Position numbers and translations under genes: made by a program. From Okeania sp. SIO2B3 (GTDB lineage Bacteria; Cyanobacteriota; Cyanobacteriia; Cyanobacteriales; Microcoleaceae): 64,000 nucleotides of DNA. The notes beneath the pieces are model-generated. The model was not told the DNA's origin, searched no databases, and worked only from the letters and a program-made list of their open reading frames with translations. Every line of letters begins with the position of its first letter. Within the stretch, counting starts at the first letter, position 1. Below are positions 54,928-63,373 of this stretch, in pieces. The stretch spans positions 1 through 64,000 of the forward strand of contig NZ_JAAHGH010000017.1 in assembly GCF_010672525.1 (NCBI RefSeq), written 5' to 3'.

Positions 54928-55182
54928 GTGGTGATTAAACATACTTCTGAGCCAACAGAAAACCAATGCACTCAGGTTTTACCTGATTTACCTGAAGGTA
55001 TTAGCCCAAAAGTTATGAAGAATGAAAAATTGATGGTTACACAGACTTCTAATCCAACGGAAAATCCTAATATTATGACTTTACCTGATTTGCCTTACGG
55101 TTATAGCCCAGTCGGCATTATCTTGGCAACATCTGTTTTAGTCAAGATACTTGTTCCAGTAATGAAAAAGAACAATAAATAA
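54928..55182 (+). CDS. Small protein with internal repeat and C-terminal membrane helix
   Basis: The 84-residue protein starts with GTG at 54928 or the next GTG at 54931. The two halves repeat: TSEPTENQCTQVLPDLPEGI followed by SP, and TSNPTENPNIMTLPDLPYGY followed by SP. The second repeat runs into a hydrophobic helix (VGIILATSVLVKILVPVM) and a basic end KKNNK. No known family is recognised. It is divergent from the HTH/membrane regulator and may be its target or partner. The paired repeat argues that it is a real, translated gene. Confidence 0.6.
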   Translation: MVIKHTSEPTENQCTQVLPDLPEGISPKVMKNEKLMVTQTSNPTENPNIMTLPDLPYGYSPVGIILATSVLVKILVPVMKKNNK

Positions 55183-55204
55183 TATAGAATCCGGTTAAAA
55201 AGCT

Positions 55205-55280
55205 GTCATTGCGACGATAGGAAGCAATCTCGCAAAACTCCTGAGATTGCTTCCTTCCACTCCGTTCCAGTCGCAATGAC
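55205..55280. repeat. Long stem-loop repeat (GTCATTGCGAC type)
   Basis: GTCATTGCGAC and GAAGCAATCTC on the left pair with GAGATTGCTTC and GTCGCAATGAC on the right, two perfect 11-bp arms separated by short bulges. Related CATTGCGA...GCAATCTC stem-loops occur as dispersed repeats in many bacteria. It lies between convergent genes and may also end transcription. Confidence 0.8.
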
Positions 55281-55438
55281 TTGGCTATAGCAATTATCCT
55301 GATTCTACATAAGTTCTTCAATTAACAGCCTAATGAAAAATCCCGTACTCTCTTTTTTAGGGAGTAGCGGGATAAAAGTCGCAAATTTTGGTGTATACTA
55401 ATCTAAAATGGGGAAGTTTTTGCCTAAATTCCAGTCAT

Positions 55439-57196
55439 CTACTTTTTCTCCATCAATTTCTGACTACTTTCAACCATATTAATAAACTCACTCCGATAAC
55501 CTTCTAAATCTAAACCTTTCGATTCATTTGCCAACTTCAACACTTCATTAAAACTAGCATCACCTTTATATTCTGAATCTCGTAAAATCATTCCATACTC
55601 AGCCACAGCAGCAGCAAATTTAAAATCATTTGAAGCATCATCTAAACTCACTCCCCTATCAACAACTGGCTGTTTTATCAACTCAGAAGTTGTACCCTTT
55701 GGCTCCTTATAACGCAACTTAACCAACATTAATTCATCACTATTATAAGCCGCATCCTCAACTTGATTATCTTGATATCTCAACTCATCAACTTCAGGCA
55801 AATTCACATTACTTTCTACTCCCACAGGAATAACTTCATAAAGTGCTGTAACCGAATGTCCTGCACCTAACTCCCCCGCATCCTTTGTATCATCATTAAA
55901 ATCTTGAGAACGTAACAGTCGATTTTCATAACCAATTAAACGATAAGCTTGTACTTTTGCCGGATTAAATTCCACTTGAATTTTCACATCCTTAGCAATA
56001 GTTAGTAGAGTTCCTCCCATCTCAGTCACTAACACTTTTTTCGCTTCCAAAAGATTATCAATATAAGCATAATTCCCATTTCCCTTATTAGCCAACTGTT
56101 CCATTTTGGCATCCTTAAAATTACCCGTACCAAAACCAAGCACCGTTAGAAAAATTCCTTCATCTCGATAATTTTCAATCATTCTTACCAATTCAGCATC
56201 GCTAGAAACTCCCACATTAAAATCTCCATCAGTCGCCAGAATAACTCGATTATTTCCTGAAGATTGATAAAACCTTTTAGCTAAATCGTAAGCAAGTTTA
56301 ATTCCTTCACCTCCAGCAGTGGAACCTCCAGCTTCGAGATTATTAATTGCTGCGAGAATTTTATCTTTTTCGCTGCCTTTTGTCGGAGGTAAAACTACTC
56401 CTGCTGCTCCAGCATAAACAACTATTGAAACAGTATCTTTTTCTGTTAGTTCATCTACCAATAATTGAAAAGCTGATTTGATTAAGGGTAATTTATTAGG
56501 AGTATTCATCGAACCAGAAACATCCAAGAGAAAGACTAAGTTACTAGGAGGTAAATTTTCTGTAACTATATCTTTGCCTTGAATGCCAACATGAACTAAT
56601 TGATGTTGAGAATTCCAAGGAGAATCAGAAATTTCTGTAGTGATAGAAAAGGGGATATTCGCTTCTGGTTGGGGATAGTCGTAAGTAAAGTAATTAATTA
56701 ATTCCTCGATTCTCACAGCATCTTTTGGTGGTAGTCTACCTTCAGTAATAAAGCGACGTAAATTACTATAAGATGCCGTATCTACATCAATCGAAAATGT
56801 TGAGAGGGGATTATTTTTTACTATTTTAAAAGGGTTGTCATTAATGAGGTTATATTCTTCTGTATTTGAAGATTCTAATTCTACTGTAGAATCTGTTTCA
56901 AACTGTGAAAAACTAGGAGCAGTTTGTGTTAGAGCCATATCTGCTGATTTTTGACGCCCTCTAGTACCTCCTCCTCTAGTAGCACCTTCCCTGAATTGAG
57001 AAGGTATTGAGCTTTGAGGAGTTGTATTTAAAGTTGCTGGAGGTGGTGGTGGAGGTGCAGGTGGCGCTGATGAAATTACTGCTTCTTCTGTTCTTTCTGG
57101 TTGACTACCACAGGCTATTAACATTAATAAAGGAAACAAGCCTAGTAATAATTTTATTTGATTAAATTGGCAGAATTTGACATTTTTTATCTTCAT
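55439..57196 (-). CDS. YfbK-like VWA-domain lipoprotein
   Basis: The 585-residue lipoprotein has a signal peptide with lipobox LLMLIAC (Cys about 29) and a Pro-rich linker (APPPPPPATLN). A VWA-associated N-terminal domain follows (FSIDVDTASYSNLRRFITEG, RIEELINYFTYDYPQP), then a von Willebrand A domain with the metal-ion site DVSGS, a later Thr and TDGDFN (NLVFLLDVSGSMNTPNKLPL, VILATDGDFNVGVSSD), and a C-terminal DUF3520-type domain (DELMLVKLRYKEPKG, FAAAVAEYGMILRDSEYKGD). The function of the family is unknown; surface or periplasmic binding is likely. It is divergent from the SPFH gene. Confidence 0.92.
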   Translation of the reverse strand: MKIKNVKFCQFNQIKLLLGLFPLLMLIACGSQPERTEEAVISSAPPAPPPPPPATLNTTPQSSIPSQFREGATRGGGTRGRQKSADMALTQTAPSFSQFETDSTVELESSNTEEYNLINDNPFKIVKNNPLSTFSIDVDTASYSNLRRFITEGRLPPKDAVRIEELINYFTYDYPQPEANIPFSITTEISDSPWNSQHQLVHVGIQGKDIVTENLPPSNLVFLLDVSGSMNTPNKLPLIKSAFQLLVDELTEKDTVSIVVYAGAAGVVLPPTKGSEKDKILAAINNLEAGGSTAGGEGIKLAYDLAKRFYQSSGNNRVILATDGDFNVGVSSDAELVRMIENYRDEGIFLTVLGFGTGNFKDAKMEQLANKGNGNYAYIDNLLEAKKVLVTEMGGTLLTIAKDVKIQVEFNPAKVQAYRLIGYENRLLRSQDFNDDTKDAGELGAGHSVTALYEVIPVGVESNVNLPEVDELRYQDNQVEDAAYNSDELMLVKLRYKEPKGTTSELIKQPVVDRGVSLDDASNDFKFAAAVAEYGMILRDSEYKGDASFNEVLKLANESKGLDLEGYRSEFINMVESSQKLMEKK

Positions 57197-57597
57197 ATTC
57201 TTGGCTCTGATATTGATTGAGTATTGAAATAATTTGACTAAAAATTTTTGCTTACAGCACTTTTGAGGATAGTGAGGTAAAGTTTAATACTAATCTCTAT
57301 TCCCTATTTACTAAACTCGTAAAACTTTGTACATCATCAACTCCAAAACTGCTGTAATTTCAGCAAATTAGTCTGAACTACAAAAAAGAGCGATCGCTTT
57401 CCTGAAACTTGAGAAAAATTTCTTACTATAGTAGATGGAATAGCTGTTTGTGTACCACAAGTTATCTAGATTGGGTAAAAATGGGGTATTTTAGATTCAA
57501 ATAAATATTAATTTTTATTAAAACTTAAAAATCAAATATTTCCAAGGTAAAATCAAATATAGATAGATTGAAAAAATTACTATCTAGGAGTTAAAAA

Positions 57598-58881
57598 ATG
57601 GGATTTTTTGATAAATTTGGTAGTCAATTTATTGATATTATAGAATGGCTTGATTCCAGCGATAATACAATTTATTATCGTTTTGAAAGACATAAAAATG
57701 AAATAAAAATGGGTGCAAAATTAACAGTGCGTCCGGGACAAGTAGCAGTATTTGTTAATGAAGGTAAAATAGCTGATGTTTTTTCGCCAGGAATGTATGA
57801 ACTCTCTACTCAAAACTTACCAATTATTAGTACATTAAAAGGGTGGAAATATGGTTTTAACTCTCCTTTTAAAGCAGAAGTATATTTTTTTAGTACGAAA
57901 ATTTTTACTAATTTTAAATGGGGAACAGCTAATCCCATTACAATTAGAGATTCTGAATTAGGACCAGTCCGCCTTAGAGCTTTTGGAAATTATAGTTTTA
58001 GGGTAAACGATCCTTCTAAATTACTACAAGAATTAGTAAGTACTGATGGACTGTTTCAAACTGATGAAATTAGCGATCATCTTCGTAATATAATTATGAC
58101 TTCCTTTGCAAGTTGGGTAGGAGAAAATCGAACTCCTTTGTTTGATTTAGCTTCTCATTATCGTTCTTTAGGAGAGCAAGTGCGTCAAGCTATTCAAACA
58201 GATTTTGCTCAAGTGGGAATTGAGTTAACTCAACTTCTGATTGAAAATATTTCTTTACCTCCTGAAGTTGAAAAAGCTCTTGATAAGAGAGCTTCTATAG
58301 GTTTACTAGGAAATATGCAAGAATATACTCAATATCAAACTGCTCAAGCAATTGAACAATCTGCCCAAAAACCAGGTACTAGCAATGCTGGAATGGAATT
58401 AGGTATGGGTATGGCGATGGCTAATCAAATGATGAATGGAATGCAATTTCAATCATCACCTCAACAACAGTTACCTGTGACACCACCACCACCATCTCAA
58501 GGTCAATGGTATCTTTATCAGAATAATCAACAATTAGGTCCTTTTTCTATTAATCAATTATCACAGCAAGGTTTAACCCCTCAAACTCAAGTTTGGAAAG
58601 CAGGAATGGATGCTTGGAAAGCTGCTTCAGAAATACCTGAATTAACTTTTCTATTTCCTGCTGCACCACCACCACCGCCTAGTATGGAAAAACAATGGTA
58701 TATGTATCTTAATGGAGAGAAAATTGGTCCTTTGAGTCAAGAGCAGTTATCAGAACAGGGTGTAACAGCAGAGACCCATGTTTGGACTAATGGTATGGAA
58801 GGTTGGAAAAAAGCTTCAGAAGTGACAGAATTCGCGACTTTATTAAATTCTACACCACCACCTCCTCCTCCATTAGTGTAA
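57598..58881 (+). CDS. SPFH-domain protein with two GYF_2 domains
   Basis: The 427-residue protein has an SPFH/virion-protein-like domain (about 25-240: VRPGQVAVFVNEGKIADVFS, GWKYGFNSPFKAEVYFFSTK, FGNYSFRVNDPSKLLQELVS) like Bacillus YdjI. A Met-rich helical linker follows (GMELGMGMAMANQMMNGMQF), then two GYF_2 modules (WYLYQNNQQLGPFSINQLSQ and WYMYLNGEKIGPLSQEQLSE, each ending VW.aGMd.WK.ASE) separated by Pro runs. GYF_2 modules bind Pro-rich peptides or act in protein contacts. The zinc-ribbon protein at 59760 is its YdjG-like partner. AGGAG lies upstream of the ATG. Confidence 0.9.
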   Translation: MGFFDKFGSQFIDIIEWLDSSDNTIYYRFERHKNEIKMGAKLTVRPGQVAVFVNEGKIADVFSPGMYELSTQNLPIISTLKGWKYGFNSPFKAEVYFFSTKIFTNFKWGTANPITIRDSELGPVRLRAFGNYSFRVNDPSKLLQELVSTDGLFQTDEISDHLRNIIMTSFASWVGENRTPLFDLASHYRSLGEQVRQAIQTDFAQVGIELTQLLIENISLPPEVEKALDKRASIGLLGNMQEYTQYQTAQAIEQSAQKPGTSNAGMELGMGMAMANQMMNGMQFQSSPQQQLPVTPPPPSQGQWYLYQNNQQLGPFSINQLSQQGLTPQTQVWKAGMDAWKAASEIPELTFLFPAAPPPPPSMEKQWYMYLNGEKIGPLSQEQLSEQGVTAETHVWTNGMEGWKKASEVTEFATLLNSTPPPPPPLV

Positions 58882-58953
58882 GTTTTTTTAATTATCTGTT
58901 GACATAGAAAAAGTAGGTTAAACAATTAATAATTAATAATTCATAATTAACAA

Positions 58954-59048
58954 TTACCTCTCCTTGAAAAGAAGAGGATTGAGGCTTAAGGAAAATTTTT
59001 TCTTGTTTTTCCTTTAAAGGAGAGGCTTTCAACCTTAATTATTAGGTA
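58954..59048. repeat. Family D dispersed repeat, copy 7 (short form)
   Basis: TTACCTCTCCTTGAAAAGAA to ATTATTAGGTAA, with TTCCTTTAAAGGAGAGGC inside. It lacks the GC-rich core and is preceded by AATTAATAATT runs. Confidence 0.65.
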
Positions 59049-59162
59049 AAAAAGCTAAGAAAAAACTTAAAAATTGGCGTTGCTCAATGATTTTATGATT
59101 TTTTAGTAGTCAATAGCTAGTAGTTAAAAGAGTTTTTTCTTTCCCAATAGTGACAATATTTA

Positions 59163-59351
59163 GGATTTGCTGAAAAAGTCTTTTTTAAGGAGTAGGGGAG
59201 TAGGGGAGTAGGGGAGTAATTTTTGGGCTACTCTCCTGCCCAAAATGCTGACTTTTTGAGCATAAAGCAGCTCAAAACTAGGTACTTTTTCCAGAGTAAA
59301 AAAGGCTAAAACCTTTATATATAAATGCTTTGATCTTTAATCATCAAGCCC
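59163..59351. repeat. Family B MITE-like element, copy 5
   Basis: The left end GGATTTGCTGA and the right end TCATCAAGCCC are flanked by TATTTA on both sides (59157-59162, 59352-59357), so here the duplicated target is not TAATTA. It contains an AGTAGGGG tandem run. Confidence 0.85.
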
Positions 59352-59463
59352 TATTTAGACCTTAGTATTATCAACCTTGAATCTTCACTTTCAAAAGTTT
59401 CATACCTCCATTCAGCAACGCCTAAAAATCTGTTCATTTCAATACATTAAACTTTGTGTTTGT

Positions 59464-59659
59464 GTAAGCATTCAGCTATTAGCGGTCAGCTATTCCTACG
59501 GAATGCTGCGCAAACAGCAATAAAAATGAATGAAGCAAGCACTTGCTTAACTTCTACTACATTTTTAAACAAAGAATTGAAGCACAAGAATAAAGAGCTT
59601 AAATTGTCCACTAAAGATAATAAAGCTGATAGCTGATAGCTGACCGCTGAATGCTTACG
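59464..59659. repeat. Family C MITE-like element, copy 4
   Basis: GTAAGCATTCAGCTATTAGC at the left and GCTGACCGCTGAATGCTTAC at the right form a near-perfect terminal inverted repeat of about 20 bp. The motif ATTCCTACGGAATGCTGCGC is inverted relative to copies 2 and 3. The 60-codon frame across it is spurious. Confidence 0.82.
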
Positions 59660-59759
59660 TGTTTGTTAAAGTTTATAATGCCGGAAGAACAAAGTTTTTA
59701 CGAATAAATATTCCCGATAAAATTAATCAAGAACTAAATACTAACTAAAAAAATTACAG

Positions 59760-60863
59760 ATGAATCAAAGTAATAATTCCTCATTAATTAAACGCTTTCC
59801 TTGTCCTAGTTGTGGAGCAAAAGTTAGTTTTAATCCCGAAGCTGCTCAATTAAAATGTGAATATTGTGGATGGGAAGATGTTATCCCTGAAAGTGACGAA
59901 CAAATTGAAGAACAGTCTTATAAACAATATCTTAATCAAAGTAATGCTAAATTAGCTACTCTATCAGAAATAGCCTTAGAAGTTAGTTGTAATAATTGTG
60001 GTGCAACTATTGAATTTGAACCACCACAAATAGCTGGAGAATGTGCTTTTTGTGGCTCAAATATAGTTGCATCTCCTACCAGTTCAGACCCCACTATTTT
60101 ACCAGAAGGATTAATTCCTTTTACCATTGGACGTAAAAAAGCTAGAGAAGAAGTGCAATCATGGATTAATAAACTATGGTTTGCTCCTAATGCTTTAAAA
60201 AAATTAGCTCAAATGGAGAAAATAAAAGGAATTTATCTGCCTTTTTGGACTTATGATGCTTATACTGCTACTAACTATAGTGGAGCAAGAGGGGTTTATT
60301 ATTACACTACTGAAACCTATACAGAAAATCAAGAAACAAAAACTCGTAGAGTTCGTCATACAATGTGGTATAGTACATCAGGACAAGTAAGCCGTTTTTT
60401 TGATGATGTTTTAATTAGTGCTACTTCTTCAGTCGATAAACAACGTTTGGATGCCCTTCAACCTTGGCATTTACACGAATCTCTTCGTCCCTACGAATCA
60501 TCATTTTTGGCAGGTTTTGAAGCTCAAAAACCTCAAATTTCTCTTCAAGATGGTTTTGAAGAAGCTAAAAGAGTTATGGATGTAAAAATTAGGTCTGATA
60601 TTCACCGGGATATTGGAGGAGATGAACAAAATATTAATCATTCATCTACTTCCTATAGTGCAATTACTTTTAAACACATATTGCTTCCTGTTTGGTTAAC
60701 AGCATATCAATATCAAAATAAAACTTATCAAGTTATGGTTAATGCTCGTACTGGAGAAGTTCAAGGCGATCGCCCTTACAGTATCTTGAAAATAACTTTG
60801 ATTATTTTATTTGCTTTAGCTATAGTAGCCATAGTTATTACTCTAGTAATAAGATTTAATTAG
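59760..60863 (+). CDS. Double zinc-ribbon membrane protein, YdjG-like partner of the SPFH protein
   Basis: The 367-residue protein has two zinc ribbons (FPCPSCGAKVSFNPEAAQLK with CEYCGW, about 14-43; and VSCNNCGATIEFEPPQIAGE with CAFCGS, about 76-104). A conserved domain follows (LIPFTIGRKKAREEVQSWIN, IYLPFWTYDAYTATNYSGAR, LLPVWLTAYQYQNKTYQVMV, NARTGEVQGDRPYS), then one C-terminal transmembrane helix (ILKITLIILFALAIVAIVIT). In Bacillus, YdjG and YdjI are encoded together in an envelope-stress operon with a PspA homologue. Here three repeat elements separate the pair and no pspA is present in the window. Confidence 0.88.
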   Translation: MNQSNNSSLIKRFPCPSCGAKVSFNPEAAQLKCEYCGWEDVIPESDEQIEEQSYKQYLNQSNAKLATLSEIALEVSCNNCGATIEFEPPQIAGECAFCGSNIVASPTSSDPTILPEGLIPFTIGRKKAREEVQSWINKLWFAPNALKKLAQMEKIKGIYLPFWTYDAYTATNYSGARGVYYYTTETYTENQETKTRRVRHTMWYSTSGQVSRFFDDVLISATSSVDKQRLDALQPWHLHESLRPYESSFLAGFEAQKPQISLQDGFEEAKRVMDVKIRSDIHRDIGGDEQNINHSSTSYSAITFKHILLPVWLTAYQYQNKTYQVMVNARTGEVQGDRPYSILKITLIILFALAIVAIVITLVIRFN

Positions 60864-61359
60864 TACTTTTAGTACTTTTTGAACGGGAGTAAAGTATAGT
60901 GTTAGACCATCACTAGATTTAAAGATGAAATCTTCATAATTATCGCAACTTTTAAGGACAGTAGTATTGAGAGAAACTAAGTATTAACAAGTTCAATCTA
61001 TCCATAGTGGCGATCGCTTGATTCTTCAACAAAGATTCTCATATCAAGTAACATTAATTAATCACCATATAATAATGTAGTGACATTCCATGGGACATCA
61101 CTACAGAGTTATACTCAATCAAGAAATATTTGCTACAAATATAATGGTAATTTTTAGTAGTAAATAGTAGATAGTTAGTAGTCAGTAGTTAGTAAAATAT
61201 ATTTTGTCTGATTTTCTATTATGAAAAACTCTATTAGAGTCCATAGAACTTGTGAGATTAACAATTTGATTTTTCCCAATAATTTGGAACATTTTTTCCT
61301 CTTTATATTTTCCTGTTAAGTACCAATAATTAACCTGATTTTATTTTTAAACTTAATTT
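60864..61359. other. Spacer between convergent genes
   Basis: About 500 bp, AT-rich with one GCGATCGC (HIP1) and a short AGTAGTAAATAGTAGATAGT run. No gene, terminator or repeat family is recognised. Confidence 0.4.
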
Positions 61360-61908
61360 TTACATTTTTCTATTTTCTTCTTTTATTGAGGTGGGATGAA
61401 GTAGAGATGTTGCTGCTTTTTGAGCAATTGCTTCTGAGACTTTAATTTGCTTAATAGTAACTAAACCCTCTTTGATAAACATATCTCTTAAAGCTGCCTT
61501 TTCCCCACTATTAAAAGGAGTCTCATAAAAAACTTCTTTAATACCAGCAGAAATAATTAATTTCAAACAATAAAGACAAGGTTCTAAGGTCACATAAATA
61601 ACAGCTCCATTCGTAGATATTCCATGTTTTGCAGCTTGAGCAATAGCATTAGCTTCTGCATGAACAGAACGAGATGGTAAAACTTTACTAGCATCACAAC
61701 TACTTAATTCAGGATAACAAAAACCCTGACTCGTACAATGTACAGAACCCGAAGGAGAACCATTATAACCAGTTGCTAAAACTTGTTTATTTTTAACTAT
61801 TACTGCACCCACAGGAAAAGCAAGACAAGTTGAACGAGTAGCAGCTAGTTTAGCTATCATTAAAAAGTATTCATCCCAAGTTGGTCTTTGATATAATTCT
61901 TCTGTCAT
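61360..61908 (-). CDS. Deoxycytidylate (dCMP) deaminase-like protein
   Basis: The 182-residue protein belongs to the zinc-dependent dCMP deaminase/ComEB family, which makes dUMP for thymidylate synthesis. [16 protein letters not shown] and [20 protein letters not shown] start the fold. The zinc site is [14 protein letters not shown] (His and catalytic Glu) and [14 protein letters not shown] (two Cys). The Cys-containing insert [11 protein letters not shown] is like that of phage and Bacillus enzymes. The ATG overlaps the dUTPase stop by 4 bp, so the two genes are co-translated. Both feed dUMP to ThyX, encoded upstream on the same strand. Confidence 0.9.
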   Translation of the reverse strand: MTEELYQRPTWDEYFLMIAKLAATRSTCLAFPVGAVIVKNKQVLATGYNGSPSGSVHCTSQGFCYPELSSCDASKVLPSRSVHAEANAIAQAAKHGISTNGAVIYVTLEPCLYCLKLIISAGIKEVFYETPFNSGEKAALRDMFIKEGLVTIKQIKVSEAIAQKAATSLLHPTSIKEENRKM

Positions 61909-62333
61909 ACTCCTGTAGAACCAAATCCTTTAATATCTCTTTCTGTTGTACTTAATTTATCAACTTCTTCTACCTTAACAGATAAAACTGATGCTATTAC
62001 CATTTGAGCTATTTTCATTCCTTTAGTTACTTGAAAGGAATTTTTACCATGATTTATCAGAATTATTCCTATTTCTCCTCGATAAGTTTCATCTATAGTT
62101 CCAGGAGTATTTAAAACTGTAATTTGATGTTTTAAAGCCAACCCACTTCTAGGACGAATTTGTGCTTCTGTTCCTAATGGTAATTCTATGGCAATACCTG
62201 TATGAATTAATTGACTTTCCCCAGGATTAATAGTTAATTCATCAATCGAAAATAAATCCAATCCTGCATCTTTGTTATGAGCATAAGAGGGCATAATTGC
62301 CAATTCATCTAACTTTTTAACTTTCAGTTTCAT
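61905..62333 (-). CDS. dut: dUTP diphosphatase (dUTPase)
   Basis: The 142-residue trimeric-type dUTPase has all five motifs: DAGLDLFS (I), [10 protein letters not shown] (II), [17 protein letters not shown] (III), a middle [12 protein letters not shown] (IV) and the C-terminal [11 protein letters not shown] (V). It hydrolyses dUTP to dUMP, keeping uracil out of DNA and providing the ThyX substrate. The stop overlaps the dCMP deaminase start. A truncated near-identical copy lies 121 bp upstream. Confidence 0.96.
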   Translation of the reverse strand: MKLKVKKLDELAIMPSYAHNKDAGLDLFSIDELTINPGESQLIHTGIAIELPLGTEAQIRPRSGLALKHQITVLNTPGTIDETYRGEIGIILINHGKNSFQVTKGMKIAQMVIASVLSVKVEEVDKLSTTERDIKGFGSTGV

Positions 62334-62454
62334 AATTTTAATTACAGGAATAGAGTGCTATGGGCAAGTCAAATTTAATTATTACTTTTGAATTTTGACT
62401 TTTAACTTGATTTAATTATTACTTTTGAATTTTGAATTTTGAATTTTGAATTTA

Positions 62455-62715
62455 TTATGTTTCATCTATAGTTCCAGGAGTATTTAAAACTGTAATCTGA
62501 TGTTTTAAAGCTAACCCACTTCTAGGACGAATTTGTGCTTCTGTTCCTAATGGTAATTCTATGGCAATACCTGTATGAATTAATTGACTTTCTCCAGGAT
62601 TAATAGTTAATTCATCAATAGAAAATAAATCCAATCCTGCATCTTGTGGATGTGCATAATAGGGAACAATTGCTGATTCATCTAATTTTTTAACTTTAAG
62701 TTTCATCATTTTCAA
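62455..62715 (-). pseudogene. Truncated duplicate of dut
   Basis: The 86-residue frame is almost identical to the intact dUTPase from KVKKLDE to [10 protein letters not shown], then stops. It contains motifs I and II and half of motif III; motifs IV and V are missing, so it cannot be a working dUTPase. It differs early on ([16 protein letters not shown] against [16 protein letters not shown]). The break lies next to a run of TTTGAAT units, suggesting slippage or recombination. Confidence 0.9.
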
Positions 62716-63373
62716 TTACAACAGTTATCGAGTTAATGAGATACAAAATTTTATTGTTCTAGGGAACAGGCAAAAAGGAAAATAAATTAATCTAATGTAT
62801 CTCACCATCCTCAAAAGTGTAATACATCTTTTGCTAGTAAGACAGATGAGATTTAGGGAGCAAAAACACAAGTGAGAGCAGAATCTTGAGTTCATTTATC
62901 ATCTAATAATTCCATTTTCCGAAAGAATTAGATTGATAGAAACTTCCCAATTTTGGCACTCCTGCAACCGTAATGGTATTGATTGAACTTGAGACAAATT
63001 ACCTCAGCTCCAATTACGAAGAATAGAAGATGTATTTCGGTGTCTTTCCTACTCACAGTTTTTTCCATTCCAGGTCTCCCCTACTCCCCTACTCCCCCAC
63101 TCCCCATATTCCCCTCCTGGGAGGGGCCCGCGGGTGGGTCCCCCTACTCCCCATATTCCCCTTCTGGGAGCAAGGCTAATTCATTGCCTGGGGAGAATAT
63201 TAATATGAAGTACATTTAATTGTGCAAATATACAAATATCTCCATCTCCCATCTCCCCATCCCCCCATCTCCCATCTCCACATCTCCCCATCAATTTTTC
63301 TAAGCGTGACAATAAATAGAACCTGCCCTCCACCGGAGGGGTTAGGGGTGGGTCCCCACTCCCCATCACTAAA
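62716..63373. other. Spacer with GC-rich repeat modules
   Basis: About 650 bp between the dut copy and thyX. Positions 63070-63180 hold tandem CCCCTACTCCCC units and two copies of a CCCCTCCTGGGAGGGG-type module with CCGCGGGTGGGT. Positions 63236-63296 hold CATCTCCC tandem units. CCGGAGGGGTTAGGGGTGGG sits at 63332-63353. No gene is supported; the frames here reflect the repeats. Confidence 0.5.

Noticed and set aside
59454-59636. 60-codon plus-strand frame
   Set aside because: It runs through a family C repeat element and has no conserved features.
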